Shown: piece by piece, positions 50,571-58,605 of the stretch
Layout: every line of letters starts with the position of its first letter
Numbering within the stretch: position 1 is the stretch's first letter
From: Cyanobium gracile_A
GTDB lineage: Bacteria > Cyanobacteriota > Cyanobacteriia > PCC-6307 > Cyanobiaceae
Reading direction: 5' to 3'
Assembly (NCBI RefSeq): GCF_034931305.1
Contig: NZ_JAYGHY010000002.1
Coordinates: 1-64,000 of the forward strand
Length of the DNA stretch: 64,000 nucleotides
The notes under the pieces: generated by a model
The model's input: the letters and a program-made list of their open reading frames with translations, nothing else
What the model was told of the DNA's origin: nothing
The model's database searches: none
Made by a program: the position numbers and the translations under genes

Positions 50571-51551
50571 TCAAACCGCCAGCACCTCGAACAGACCCAT
50601 GCAACCTTTCTCGGCGATCTGGTCCTGGTGGGGGTGGAACATGTAGCGCCCCGGGAACGGATAGCGAAACTCGAGGATCTGGCGTTCCGCCACGCCCAGG
50701 GTGACGACGTCGCTGCGTTCGCGGAACTCTCCGCTGGCGCCCTGACGCAGGATCTCGAAACTGTTGGCGTGGATGTGAAAGGTCAGCGGCGCTTCTAGCT
50801 CCACCATGTTGAGCAGGTAGAGCCGCACCAGCTGGTTCTGGCGGATCGCGATCGGGTGCTCCATGAAGTGGTGGGGGATGCCGTTGAAGGCGTAGAGATC
50901 GTTGTGGCCAGTGTTCTGAAGGTCGTAGCCGCCCATCACCAGCACCAGTTCGTCGGCGGCGGGACGCGGCTGAAGCGGATCCACGATCAGCAGGCCGAAC
51001 AGGCCCTTGCCCACATGGCGTGTCACCGGAGCCACATGGCAGTGGTAGGGATACAGACCGGCGGCTCCCGCTTCGAAGTCGTAGATCGTCGTCTTGTTGA
51101 ACAGAACCGGCTGGATTCCATCCATGGCGGCCGGATGAATCCCATGAAAGTGGAGGCTGTGGGAGGTGCTGTCCCCGTTGTGGAAGATCACCCGGATTCG
51201 CTCCCCCGCCCGGGCCCGCAGGTTCGGCCCTGGAATCGAGCCGTCCAGGGTCCAGGCCTTGAAGCGGGTGGCGCGCCGCAGCGGCACGGTGAGGCTGCGG
51301 GCCTGCACCTCAAACACCCGTATGGGGACACCGTTCTCCCGGATCACGGTGCCGTGGTTAAAGGCGCGCAGGCCCGCTGTGGGGTCGAAGGGCAGGGCCA
51401 TCCCATCGACGTCGGATCGACCGCGGGCCATGGCCCCGGCCATGGAACTGGCCAGGGCTCCGACGCCCAGACCCGCTCCGGCCAGTGCCAGGAGCCGGCG
51501 ACGGCTCCAGCGGGCGGGACACTCACGATCGCTCACGGGTTTTGGCGCCAT
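50571..51551 (-). CDS. Two-domain multicopper oxidase (laccase/nitrite-reductase-like)
   Basis: 326 residues. A twin-arginine signal (SRRRLLALAGAGLGVGALASSMAG) sends a folded protein to the periplasm. Copper motifs are HSLHFHG in domain 1, YPYHCHVAPVTRHVGKGLFG (His-Cys-His with downstream His), HIHANSF and YMFHPHQDQ in domain 2. The type-1 axial ligand position is Leu where nitrite reductase NirK has Met, which in laccases goes with high redox potential. Nitrite reductase is therefore less likely than a two-domain laccase or copper/metal oxidase. It is next to two DUF305 proteins and a MerR regulator gene. Confidence 0.87.
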   Translation of the reverse strand: MAPKPVSDRECPARWSRRRLLALAGAGLGVGALASSMAGAMARGRSDVDGMALPFDPTAGLRAFNHGTVIRENGVPIRVFEVQARSLTVPLRRATRFKAWTLDGSIPGPNLRARAGERIRVIFHNGDSTSHSLHFHGIHPAAMDGIQPVLFNKTTIYDFEAGAAGLYPYHCHVAPVTRHVGKGLFGLLIVDPLQPRPAADELVLVMGGYDLQNTGHNDLYAFNGIPHHFMEHPIAIRQNQLVRLYLLNMVELEAPLTFHIHANSFEILRQGASGEFRERSDVVTLGVAERQILEFRYPFPGRYMFHPHQDQIAEKGCMGLFEVLAV

Positions 51552-51677
51552 GGCCCTGCCGGCTCGGCTTCTGCAGCAGGAGGTGGATCTTCCAGTGAGT
51601 CATGGCAGCAGCTCGCCGCCGGTTCATCGGTGACAGGGCGGCGTAGCCAATGGCACGACGACGCCCGGATTCCTGGA

Positions 51678-52412
51678 TCAAAGAACAAACAGGGCGTCGT
51701 AGCGGTGGTAGTCAGGCTTGCGTAGCCCTTCGGTTGCCAGCATCCGCCGCAGTTCGATGATCTCGGCGCGCTGGGCCACGATCACCTGGCGGGCGAAGCG
51801 CCGGATCGTGGGATTGGTGCTCTTGGCCAGGGCGTCATGGGCCATGATCAGCGCCCCGCCGTGGTGATGGAGCATCCCCTCCAGAAACCAGACGACTCGG
51901 TTGTCCCGCGTGGGTGCGTCGCCCACCATCCGCATGCCATCGATCTGGGCCTGGCTCATGCGGGTCAGGCCGCCAAGGCTGCCGGGATCGCCTCCTTCGG
52001 CCAAGGCCACGGGGTAGACGGGCGCCTGGGGAAACCAGGCCTTGCGCCACAGTCCCATGGCCCGGATCTCGTTGGCCTGATCGCGCCAGATCGTCTTGCC
52101 GAGGGCCCCCACGCTGGGCGCGCCGATGTCGAAGACGAATTCACTCATCCGCAGGGCGCCGGTGTGGTGCTGCACCATCCCGTCGATGAAGCGCAGGTCG
52201 TAGGTGGCACCGGCCGGTCCCACGTCATGGGCGTGGCCGGCGTGCGCAGGGGGCGCTCCGCTCGGGATGGTTTTGCCGGGGATGACCTGATGATCCCCGT
52301 GGTCCATGCCGCTGTGGTCCATGCCGCCGTGGTCCTGCGCCAGGGTCGGGGCCGCCAGCGACAGGGCGCCAACGAGCCCGAGCAAACGGGTCACGAACGT
52401 GAAGGACGTCAT
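51678..52412 (-). CDS. DUF305 exported protein (His/Met-rich metal handling)
   Basis: 244 residues from ATG 52412. A Sec signal (LLGLVGALSLAAPTLAQ) is followed by a His/Met-rich linker (DHGGMDHSGMDHGDH). The DUF305 repeats have paired motifs RFIDGMVQHHTGALRMSEF and LEGMLHHHGGALIMAHDALAKS. DUF305 proteins are exported ferritin-like four-helix bundles often found beside copper and heavy-metal resistance genes. It lies 126 bases downstream-side of the multicopper oxidase on the same strand and pairs with a second DUF305 gene at 53 kb. Confidence 0.88.
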   Translation of the reverse strand: MTSFTFVTRLLGLVGALSLAAPTLAQDHGGMDHSGMDHGDHQVIPGKTIPSGAPPAHAGHAHDVGPAGATYDLRFIDGMVQHHTGALRMSEFVFDIGAPSVGALGKTIWRDQANEIRAMGLWRKAWFPQAPVYPVALAEGGDPGSLGGLTRMSQAQIDGMRMVGDAPTRDNRVVWFLEGMLHHHGGALIMAHDALAKSTNPTIRRFARQVIVAQRAEIIELRRMLATEGLRKPDYHRYDALFVL

Positions 52413-52524
52413 GGCGGCTGGACAGGACGCCCCACCGTATGGTCTCCTCCTGGCTGGAGAGTCAAGGGGCTCGCCGGTCTTCGCTGATGCGGCCCGGGCC
52501 AGGCGACCGGGTGGCACGGAGTGG

Positions 52525-52917
52525 CTAAGCCGCCGCGGCCTCGATGATCGCCGTGGTGGAGGCCTCCACCGCGCGGGCCACCTCCCCCAGGGAAGGATCG
52601 GCCGAGAGGCTGGCGAGCATCGCCCCGGGGCGGATCATGCCGATGCGGGTCTGGCCGGCTTCGGTAAAAACCGAGATCCTGCAGGGCAGGGCCATGTTGA
52701 GCGCCATCGTGGTGTGGAGCACCGCAGCGGCCTGCTCGGGGTTGCACACCTCGAAGATGCGGCACTGCTCCAGAAACGTCAGGCCCTTGCTGCGCAGGGT
52801 GTTGCCCAGATCATGAACGGCCAGAACGCCGAAGCCATGGTTCATCACCGCCTCCTGGAGGGCGGTACTGGCCGCCTCGAAGGATTTCGAGGTGTCGACA
52901 ATGCAGAAGGGATCCAT
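52525..52917 (-). CDS. DUF302 protein
   Basis: 130 residues. DUF302 fold: VDTSKSFEAASTALQEAVMNHGFGVLAVHDLGNTLRSKGLTFLEQCRIFEVCNPEQAAAVLHTTMALNMALPCRISVFTEAGQTRIGMIRPGAML. It contains the conserved Cys in CNPEQA and PCRISVF. The family is small, cytoplasmic or membrane-associated, and common in metal- and redox-stress operons; activity is unknown. A heavily decayed second copy remains at 54245-54476. It is between the two DUF305 genes on the same strand. Confidence 0.88.
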   Translation of the reverse strand: MDPFCIVDTSKSFEAASTALQEAVMNHGFGVLAVHDLGNTLRSKGLTFLEQCRIFEVCNPEQAAAVLHTTMALNMALPCRISVFTEAGQTRIGMIRPGAMLASLSADPSLGEVARAVEASTTAIIEAAAA

Positions 52918-52972
52918 GGCTGGCGTTGGGTCAGATTGGCGTTGGGCCTGACGGCGCGGGACTGGATGGACG

Positions 52973-53683
52973 TCAGGGCGTTCCGTACCAGCTGCGGTAC
53001 CACTGGGCCATCTGCTCGATCTCCCGGCTCTGGGCCTCCACCATCCCCTGCTGCATCGTTCGCAGTTGCGGATGCTGGCTGTTGGTCTGGGCCATCGAGG
53101 CCATCATCACGCCCATGCGGTGATGGGGAATCATCTGCTCGATGAAGGCCCGATCGAAATCGGCTGCCTCGTTCAGCCAGCCGAGATCGGTGCCCATCAT
53201 TCCCATGCCCCCTCCTCGGCCCATCATCATTCCGCCGTTGCCGCCCATCCAGCCACCCCAGCCGGAATAAGCCCCACGGCCATAGCTTCCACCCCAGGCA
53301 GGAACATCGGCACCGAACCACTGCCGGTACCAGGACCGCATCTGGGCGTTCTCCTGGGTCTGGCTGGCCTTGATGCTGCGGGCCAGGGCCTTGATCTCCG
53401 GCCGGCGGGCACGGGTCAGGGCCAGATCGGCCATGGCGATCGCCCCTTCGTGGTGGGGAATCATCATCACGATGAAGCGCTGGTCGTTCGGCCCCATCCG
53501 TCCCGTCCCGTCCCAGCCCATGCCTGCTGCAGGGCCCTGGGCTCCGTGCCAGCCAAAGGCCTGGGAGAAACAGGGGCTGGCCACCGCCAATGCCAGCAGG
53601 CACGCCCCACCGCCCGCGAGCAGCAGGCCACGACCCGTTCTTGGCCCCCGATCGTGAAGATCAGCCACAGATCCAGCCCCCAT
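52973..53683 (-). CDS. DUF305 exported protein with Met/Gly-rich loop
   Basis: 236 residues from ATG 53683. A signal/anchor (GLLLAGGGACLLALAVASPCFSQAFG) comes first. The two DUF305 half-repeats are RFIVMMIPHHEGAIAMADLALTRA and RAFIEQMIPHHRMGVMMASMAQ. Between them is a Met- and Gly-rich stretch (GGWMGGNGGMMMGRGGGMGMMG), a likely Cu(I)-binding feature. Each half ends in a W-Y-x-x-W-F/Y-G motif. It appears to be a periplasmic copper-binding protein. It is the first gene of the DUF305-DUF302-DUF305 group on this strand. Confidence 0.88.
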   Translation of the reverse strand: MGAGSVADLHDRGPRTGRGLLLAGGGACLLALAVASPCFSQAFGWHGAQGPAAGMGWDGTGRMGPNDQRFIVMMIPHHEGAIAMADLALTRARRPEIKALARSIKASQTQENAQMRSWYRQWFGADVPAWGGSYGRGAYSGWGGWMGGNGGMMMGRGGGMGMMGTDLGWLNEAADFDRAFIEQMIPHHRMGVMMASMAQTNSQHPQLRTMQQGMVEAQSREIEQMAQWYRSWYGTP

Positions 53684-53786
53684 TGAACGTTGGTCTCTCT
53701 CCAACCTGATGAGGGCCCATGGGTCAGGCGAGGTGTCGGAGCATTCCTTCACGCGGCGGTGAGGCCAGGAGGAAGGGTGGGATCCA

Positions 53787-54176
53787 TCACACCCGCAGAT
53801 TGGGGCAGATCACATCCCCTTCCTTGGCCGGATCGCTCTGCCAGCCCGCCAGCAAGCCCTGCAGTTCCTGCCTGAGCTGCCCCAGCTCCTCAATCTGGGC
53901 ATCGATCCGCTCGATCTGCCGCTCCAGCTGGATCTGGATGTCACCGCAGGGAAGATCCCCGGCGTCGTGCACCGCCAGACAGCCCTGGATCTCCTCCAGG
54001 CTGAGCCCGAGGGTCTTGAGCCGGCGGATGAACTCGAGGCGCCGCAGGCTCTCTTCCGCAAACAGCCGGTAGCCGCCCTCGCTGCGACCGATGGCCGGCA
54101 GCAGACCCAGATCCTCGTAATAGCGGAGGGTCTTGACGGGCAAGCCGCTGCGCCCAGCCAGCACACCGATCTTCAT
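53787..54176 (-). CDS. MerR-family heavy-metal-responsive regulator
   Basis: 129 residues from ATG 54176; a longer in-frame start at 54221 exists. The winged-helix domain KIGVLAGRSGLPVKTLRYYEDLGLLP, RSEGGYRLFAEESLRRLEFIRRLKTLGLSLEEIQG is followed by the dimerisation helix QLERQIERIDAQIEELGQLRQEL. Cys66, Cys77 and Cys124 are present. Cys77 is the residue that divalent-metal members (ZntR, PbrR, CadR) have where CueR has Ser, but the second C-terminal Cys of those is missing. The metal is therefore uncertain. It is adjacent to the DUF305 and multicopper oxidase genes it may control. Confidence 0.85.
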   Translation of the reverse strand: MKIGVLAGRSGLPVKTLRYYEDLGLLPAIGRSEGGYRLFAEESLRRLEFIRRLKTLGLSLEEIQGCLAVHDAGDLPCGDIQIQLERQIERIDAQIEELGQLRQELQGLLAGWQSDPAKEGDVICPNLRV

Positions 54177-54211
54177 GCCGGTCTTCATGCCGGTCTTGAT
54201 GCCGACGGCCG
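54176..54211. repeat. 12-base tandem repeat at the MerR start
   Basis: Three tandem copies of a 12-base unit (GGCATGAAGACC on the minus strand, the last diverged) encode G-I/M-K-T repeats and supply alternative ATG starts 12 bases apart. Changes in copy number would move the start site without breaking the frame. Confidence 0.5.
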
Positions 54212-54241
54212 CCATGGGCATGAGCTTCCACTCGCACGTTG

Positions 54242-54261
54242 ACCTTAACGGCGGCGAAGGT
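54242..54261. promoter_or_regulatory. Candidate MerR operator dyad
   Basis: ACCTT-N10-AAGGT forms a 20-base dyad in the size range of MerR-family operators. It lies about 65 bases upstream of the longer merR start and overlaps the end of the decayed DUF302 copy. On the plus strand TTGACC overlaps its left arm as a possible -35 element, but no good -10 follows. Confidence 0.35.
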
Positions 54262-54476
54262 TGCCGGCGTCCACGCTGGCAGCACCCGGCTCGATGATGG
54301 CCTTGGTGGTGGATTCGACCTCTTGCGCCACCGCCACCACGTCAGGATCCGGGCCTGACGGCCTTCCGTGAAGACGGAGATCCGACACAGAAGCGCCATG
54401 GTCAACGTCATGCACTGCCAAGACGCCCGAAATCCTGGCCCACGATGACCTTCTGCAGGTCCGTACTCGCCAGTTC
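54245..54476 (-). pseudogene. Decayed DUF302 copy
   Basis: On the minus strand three fragments match the intact DUF302 protein in order: ASTDLQKVIVGQDFGRLGSA then stop (against STALQEAVMNHGFGVLAVHD), MTLTMALLCRISVFTEGRQARI (against NMALPCRISVFTEAGQTRIG) and DVVAVAQEVESTTKAIIEPGA (against LGEVARAVEASTTAIIEAAA). They lie in different frames, and the central ~40 residues including the CNPEQA part are deleted. No intact protein can be made. Confidence 0.7.
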
Positions 54477-54526
54477 CAATGGAGGGAATCTGCGGCGAGT
54501 CTCCGGTCGGCCCGTCCCGGTCAGAC

Positions 54527-54739
54527 CTATCCGTCAGCCAGTTTCGCGGCAGCATCGCTGACCTTCTGGGCCACAGCCTTCGCTCCATCCTTCAGATCTT
54601 CAGCCGCGTTCATGGCGGAGGCCTGAACCTGTTTGGCCTTGCCCTTGATTTGGTGACCGGTGTCGCCGGTCAGCTCACCCAGGGCCGATTCAAGTTTGCC
54701 CTCCGCATCCTTGGCGGCGGCGTCAGCTTTGTTGGACAT
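54527..54739 (-). CDS. CsbD-family stress protein
   Basis: 70 residues from ATG 54739. The sequence MSNKADAAAKDAEGKLESAL, then GELTGDTGHQIKGKAKQVQASAMNAAEDLKD is a typical CsbD-like helical, Lys/Ala/Asp-rich protein with the K-G-K-x-x-Q pattern. CsbD proteins are induced by general stress in many bacteria, and their molecular function is unknown. It is divergent from the GH13 gene, with 315 bases between the starts. Confidence 0.9.
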   Translation of the reverse strand: MSNKADAAAKDAEGKLESALGELTGDTGHQIKGKAKQVQASAMNAAEDLKDGAKAVAQKVSDAAAKLADG

Positions 54740-55054
54740 GGTTCTGGTGGCGAGGGGACTGTGCAGCGCTGGGCTCCTGAGTGCCAAGATCTTGGCTGCC
54801 AAAAGGTTGTCATCCATCGGCTGCTGCCGTTTCAACCTAGGGATGGCCGAACGACCTGCGTGTGAAGGCTTGGGCGGAATCCAAGGTGAAGGCGGGCCAG
54901 ACCTGGATCGGAATGGCCCAGCTGCCATCTTCTGCATCAACTTGCATCAATCCGGCAGCAGATCTGCCTCTGTTTTGGCATCCGTTTCAACGTTTCCGAG
55001 CGGTCGACGCGAATGGAAATCCCTGTGAAAGAGTGGTTTCAGCAGCGTGGAACC
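54740..55054. other. Divergent promoter region of csbD-like gene and GH13 gene
   Basis: 315 bases with no gene. It should hold both promoters. I saw no convincing -10/-35 pair, riboswitch or terminator, though part of the right end (from 55013) could be coding if the longer GH13 start is used. Confidence 0.45.
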
Positions 55055-56839
55055 ATGGCGAAGCCGCTGATCACTGCCGGCATGGGATCGGTGCCTTCTC
55101 CAGACGGAGTCACGTTCCGGGTCTGGGCTCCCCATGCCGAGCATGTCTCCGTCATCGGTTCCTTCAACAACTGGGATGGTGCCGCCCATCCGATGGATTC
55201 CGAACCGCGTGGCTTCTGGTCCATCTGCGTGGAGGGCGCCAGCATCGGCGACCACTACAAGTATCAGCTCGCTACGCCGTGGGGGGTGATCAATCGGATT
55301 GATCCCTATGCCCGTGAGGTCACAAACTCGGTTGGCAACGCCATCATCCACAATCCCGACTTTGACTGGGAGCATGATGATTTCTCCATGCAAAGCTGGA
55401 ATGAGCTCGTGATCTACGAGTTGCATGTCGGCACCTTCAATGATCACGATCTCAAGCAGCCAGGACGATTCAACTCCATCACGACGCGACTGGATCACCT
55501 GAAACGCCTGGGCATCAACGCCATTCAGGTCATGCCTGTCGGCCAATTTGCCGGCCAGCGCTCCTGGGGCTACAACCCATCCCATATCTTTGCCGTCGAT
55601 ACCGACTATGGCGGTTCCCTGGGCTTCAAGCGGTTCATCAAGCGAGCTCATCAGGTTGGTATTGGCGTGATACTGGATGTTGTTTTCAATCACTTCGGCC
55701 CCAGCGATCTAGACCTCTGGCGATTTGATGGCTGGTCGGAGAATGACAAGGGAGGAATCTATTTCTATAATGATGATCGTGCCCAGACGCCCTGGGGGCA
55801 GACGCGGCCCGACTATGGCCGAGGGGAGGTGCGCCAGTACATCCTGGATAACGTCAGGATGTGGCTTGAGGAGTATCACCTCGATGGACTTCGATTCGAC
55901 AGCACGGGTTATATTCGCAACATCGGAGATGCTGGAACTGAGGAGATTCCCGATGGCTGGAGTATCCTTCAGGCCATCAATGAAACCGTGGCCCGACATT
56001 ACCCTGGGCGGATCACCATCGCTGAAGATCTGCGCAGCAATGACTGGTTGACCAAGGACGTCGGAGCCGGTGGTGCTGGATTTGGATCCCAGTGGGATCC
56101 CCACTTTGTCCAACCGATCCGTCAGGCCGTGATCGCCACCAGGGATGAAGACCGGGCCCTGGGGGCCGTTCGGGAGGCGATTCTCTATCGCTACAACGAC
56201 GACGCCTTCGAGCGTGTGATCTATAGCGAATCCCACGACGACGTGGCCAATGGGCAGTCCCGGATTCCCCAGGATGTCAATCAGGCGGATCCCACGGGCT
56301 GGTATGCCCAGAAGCGTTCCACACTGGCGGCCGCCATGGTGTTCACAGCGCCCGGCATTCCGATGCTGTTTCAGGGACAGGAGTTTCTTGAGGGTGGCTG
56401 GTTCCGTGACACGGTTCCCGTGGATTGGGATCAGCGCCAGGAGTTTCGCGGCATCGTGCGGCTCTACCGGGATCTGATCCACTTGCGGCTGGATCGGGAG
56501 GGCCGCTCCCGTGGGCTTTGCGGCCAGTTCACCCAGGTGTTTCATGTCGATACCGATCGAAGCGTGCTGGCCTTTCACCGCTGGGACCGGGGAGGGCCCG
56601 GAGATGATGTGGTGGTGATCGCCAATTTGTCTCACCAGCCCCAGGAGAACTACGTCGTGGGCTTTCCTGCGTCGGAGGCATGGAATCTTCGCTTCAACAG
56701 TGATTGGCATGGCTACAGTGAGTGCTTTGACGGCTACCCAAGCGCTGATGTTGCGGCTGTTTCAGGTGAGTGGGATGGGTTCCCCTATCACGGCTCTTTC
56801 GGTGTGGGTCCGTACAGCGTTCTGATCTATTCCCAGTGA
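55055..56839 (+). CDS. GH13 glucan-branching-enzyme-like protein with CBM48
   Basis: 594 residues from ATG 55055 (ATG 55013 adds 14). The N-terminal CBM48 domain (VTFRVWAPHAEHVSVIGSFNNWDGAAHPM) is followed by the GH13 barrel: LDVVFNHFGPSDLDLWRFDGWS, YHLDGLRFDSTGYIRN (nucleophile Asp), ITIAEDL (acid/base Glu) and VIYSESHDDVANG. The C-terminal beta domain ends VGPYSVLIYSQ. This is a short, cyanobacterial alpha-amylase/branching-enzyme-like group rather than canonical GlgB. It stands upstream of the transglutaminase-Anbu cluster with a 27-base gap. GC is a little lower than in the genes that follow. Confidence 0.85.
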   Translation: MAKPLITAGMGSVPSPDGVTFRVWAPHAEHVSVIGSFNNWDGAAHPMDSEPRGFWSICVEGASIGDHYKYQLATPWGVINRIDPYAREVTNSVGNAIIHNPDFDWEHDDFSMQSWNELVIYELHVGTFNDHDLKQPGRFNSITTRLDHLKRLGINAIQVMPVGQFAGQRSWGYNPSHIFAVDTDYGGSLGFKRFIKRAHQVGIGVILDVVFNHFGPSDLDLWRFDGWSENDKGGIYFYNDDRAQTPWGQTRPDYGRGEVRQYILDNVRMWLEEYHLDGLRFDSTGYIRNIGDAGTEEIPDGWSILQAINETVARHYPGRITIAEDLRSNDWLTKDVGAGGAGFGSQWDPHFVQPIRQAVIATRDEDRALGAVREAILYRYNDDAFERVIYSESHDDVANGQSRIPQDVNQADPTGWYAQKRSTLAAAMVFTAPGIPMLFQGQEFLEGGWFRDTVPVDWDQRQEFRGIVRLYRDLIHLRLDREGRSRGLCGQFTQVFHVDTDRSVLAFHRWDRGGPGDDVVVIANLSHQPQENYVVGFPASEAWNLRFNSDWHGYSECFDGYPSADVAAVSGEWDGFPYHGSFGVGPYSVLIYSQ

Positions 56840-56866
56840 TCTTCCTTTCCTTTTCATGGCGAGCCG

Positions 56867-57745
56867 ATGCGACGCTTCAACATCCATCACCTCACCACCT
56901 ACACCTACAGCGCCCCGGTTCGTCTCGGCACCCATACGCTGCGTCTCCGCCCCCGGGAGGGCCATGATCTACGCATTGAATCGTCCACGCTCTCCATCCG
57001 CCCGGCAGCGAAGTTACGCTGGCACCGTGATGTGGAGGGCAATTGTCTTGCCATGGCATCGTTTCGTGATGCCGCTGACAGATTGCTGATCGAAAGCCAA
57101 TTGATCATCCAGCAGTATGACCGTGTTCCGTTGGACTTCGTTGTGGATGAAGAGGCTGTGTCCTATCCCTTTCACTATTCTTCCAGGGATCTGCCTTTGC
57201 TGGCGGCCTATCTGACGGAAACGGACCCACAACCATGTCCGCTTTTGCTGCACTGGATGGCAACAGTCTGGCAGCCGGGCGAGCGCATTCAGAGCTACAC
57301 GTTGTTGAAGCGGCTGAATCTGGCGGCCCACCAGCGCGTCTCCTACCGCAAGCGCGATGAGCCTGGCGTCCAGACCTCCGCTGCGACGCTTCAAGGTGGC
57401 TGGGGGTCCTGCCGTGACATCGCCGTGCTGTTCATGGAGGCGGCCCGGTGTTTCGGATTCGCGGCCCGTTTCGTCAGTGGATACAGCTTCACGGCGCTGC
57501 CACCGGAGCAAGCCGGCAGCACGCACGCCTGGGCGGAGGTCTTTCTGCCCGGGGCTGGCTGGAAGGGGTTCGATCCCACCCATGGTGTCATCGTCGGCGA
57601 CACCCACATCCCCGTCGCGGTGGCCCGACGGCCCGAGTCGGTGCCCCCCATCGCCGGCACCTTCGGTGGAGCGTCCCTGCTGTCGATGCAGGTGGGCGTC
57701 TGGATCACCGAGCTCCAGGGCGTCACTACCAAGCTTGCCCCCTGA
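56867..57745 (+). CDS. Transglutaminase-like cysteine protein (first, with Bact_transglu_N)
   Basis: 292 residues. The N-terminal ~80 residues match the bacterial transglutaminase-like N-terminal region (FNIHHLTTYTYSAPVRLGTHTLRLRPREGHDLRI). The papain-like core has Cys182 in GGWGSCRDIAVLFMEAAR, His220 in STHAWAEVFLPG and Asp236 in GWKGFDPTHG, so the catalytic triad is intact. Such proteins accompany Anbu proteases in many bacteria and may be isopeptidases, amidases or crosslinking enzymes. The stop is 53 bases before the next gene. No signal peptide was found, so it is probably cytoplasmic. Confidence 0.88.
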   Translation: MRRFNIHHLTTYTYSAPVRLGTHTLRLRPREGHDLRIESSTLSIRPAAKLRWHRDVEGNCLAMASFRDAADRLLIESQLIIQQYDRVPLDFVVDEEAVSYPFHYSSRDLPLLAAYLTETDPQPCPLLLHWMATVWQPGERIQSYTLLKRLNLAAHQRVSYRKRDEPGVQTSAATLQGGWGSCRDIAVLFMEAARCFGFAARFVSGYSFTALPPEQAGSTHAWAEVFLPGAGWKGFDPTHGVIVGDTHIPVAVARRPESVPPIAGTFGGASLLSMQVGVWITELQGVTTKLAP

Positions 57746-57798
57746 CTGTGACGCGGCCGTGCTTGCCTGCCTGACCCCTTCCGATCCAGGCTGCAACA

Positions 57799-58602
57799 GT
57801 GCCCCTAGAACCTCTACTTGGGCCCGCTGATCCGGCCGTCTTCCGGATCGTCTGCCCCAGCGGGCGCTCCGCCGTGCTGCTCACGGCCGACCATGCCGGC
57901 CGCGCCATTCCCCGTCGCCTGGACGGCCTGGGCCTGAGCGAGCAGGTGCTCGACACGCATGTGGCCTGGGACCTGGGCGTGGCTGGGCTGGCCCTGGGGT
58001 TGTCGGCGCGGCTCGACGCCTTCCTGATCCTGCACAACTATTCGCGGCTCGTGGTCGACGCCAACCGGCCGACGCAGGCGCCCGATTCGATCGTCAGCCA
58101 CAGCGAGGCCGCCGCCATCGCCGCCAATGCCCATCTCGCCCCGGCGGAGCGGCAGCAGCGGCTGGATGCGCTCTTCCACCCCTACCACCGACGCATCGCC
58201 GCCGAGCTGGAGGCCCGGCGCGGGCGCGGCCAGCCGAGCGTGCTGGTGACGCTGCACAGCTTCACGCCGGTCCTCGGCAGTGATGTGCGCCCCTGGCATG
58301 TGGGGGTCCTGTACGGCCGCGATGACCGTCTGGCCCGGCGGATCCGCCAGGGGCTGGAGGTTGAGGACGGCTTGCTGGTGGGGGACAACGAGCCCTACGC
58401 CGTCAGTGACGCCAGCGACTACACGCTGGTGGTGCACGGCGAGCGGCGCCGGATTCCCCACGTGGAGCTGGAGATCCGCCAGGATCTGCTGGCCACCGAG
58501 GCCGCCCGGCAGGAGTGGGCGCAGCGCCTCGCCGGTGTGCTGGAGGGAGCCCTGGCGGAGGGATTCCCTCCGTCCCCGGCTCGTCCACGCTCTTTAGGGT
58601 GA
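57799..58602 (+). CDS. N-formylglutamate amidohydrolase-like protein
   Basis: 267 residues from GTG 57799. The family pattern is clear: VLLTADHAGRAIPRRL (His-containing first motif), DTHVAWDLGVAGLALGLSARLDAFLILHNYSRLVVDANRP, LVTLHSFTPVLGSD, HVGVLYGRDDRLA, VGDNEPYAVSD and HVELEIRQDLL. The family splits N-formylglutamate to glutamate and formate in histidine degradation. No hut genes are nearby. In this context, between two transglutaminases and Anbu, it might act on gamma- or isopeptide-type amide bonds instead. It sits 3 bases before the second transglutaminase gene. Confidence 0.87.
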   Translation: MPLEPLLGPADPAVFRIVCPSGRSAVLLTADHAGRAIPRRLDGLGLSEQVLDTHVAWDLGVAGLALGLSARLDAFLILHNYSRLVVDANRPTQAPDSIVSHSEAAAIAANAHLAPAERQQRLDALFHPYHRRIAAELEARRGRGQPSVLVTLHSFTPVLGSDVRPWHVGVLYGRDDRLARRIRQGLEVEDGLLVGDNEPYAVSDASDYTLVVHGERRRIPHVELEIRQDLLATEAARQEWAQRLAGVLEGALAEGFPPSPARPRSLG

Positions 58603-58605
58603 TGC

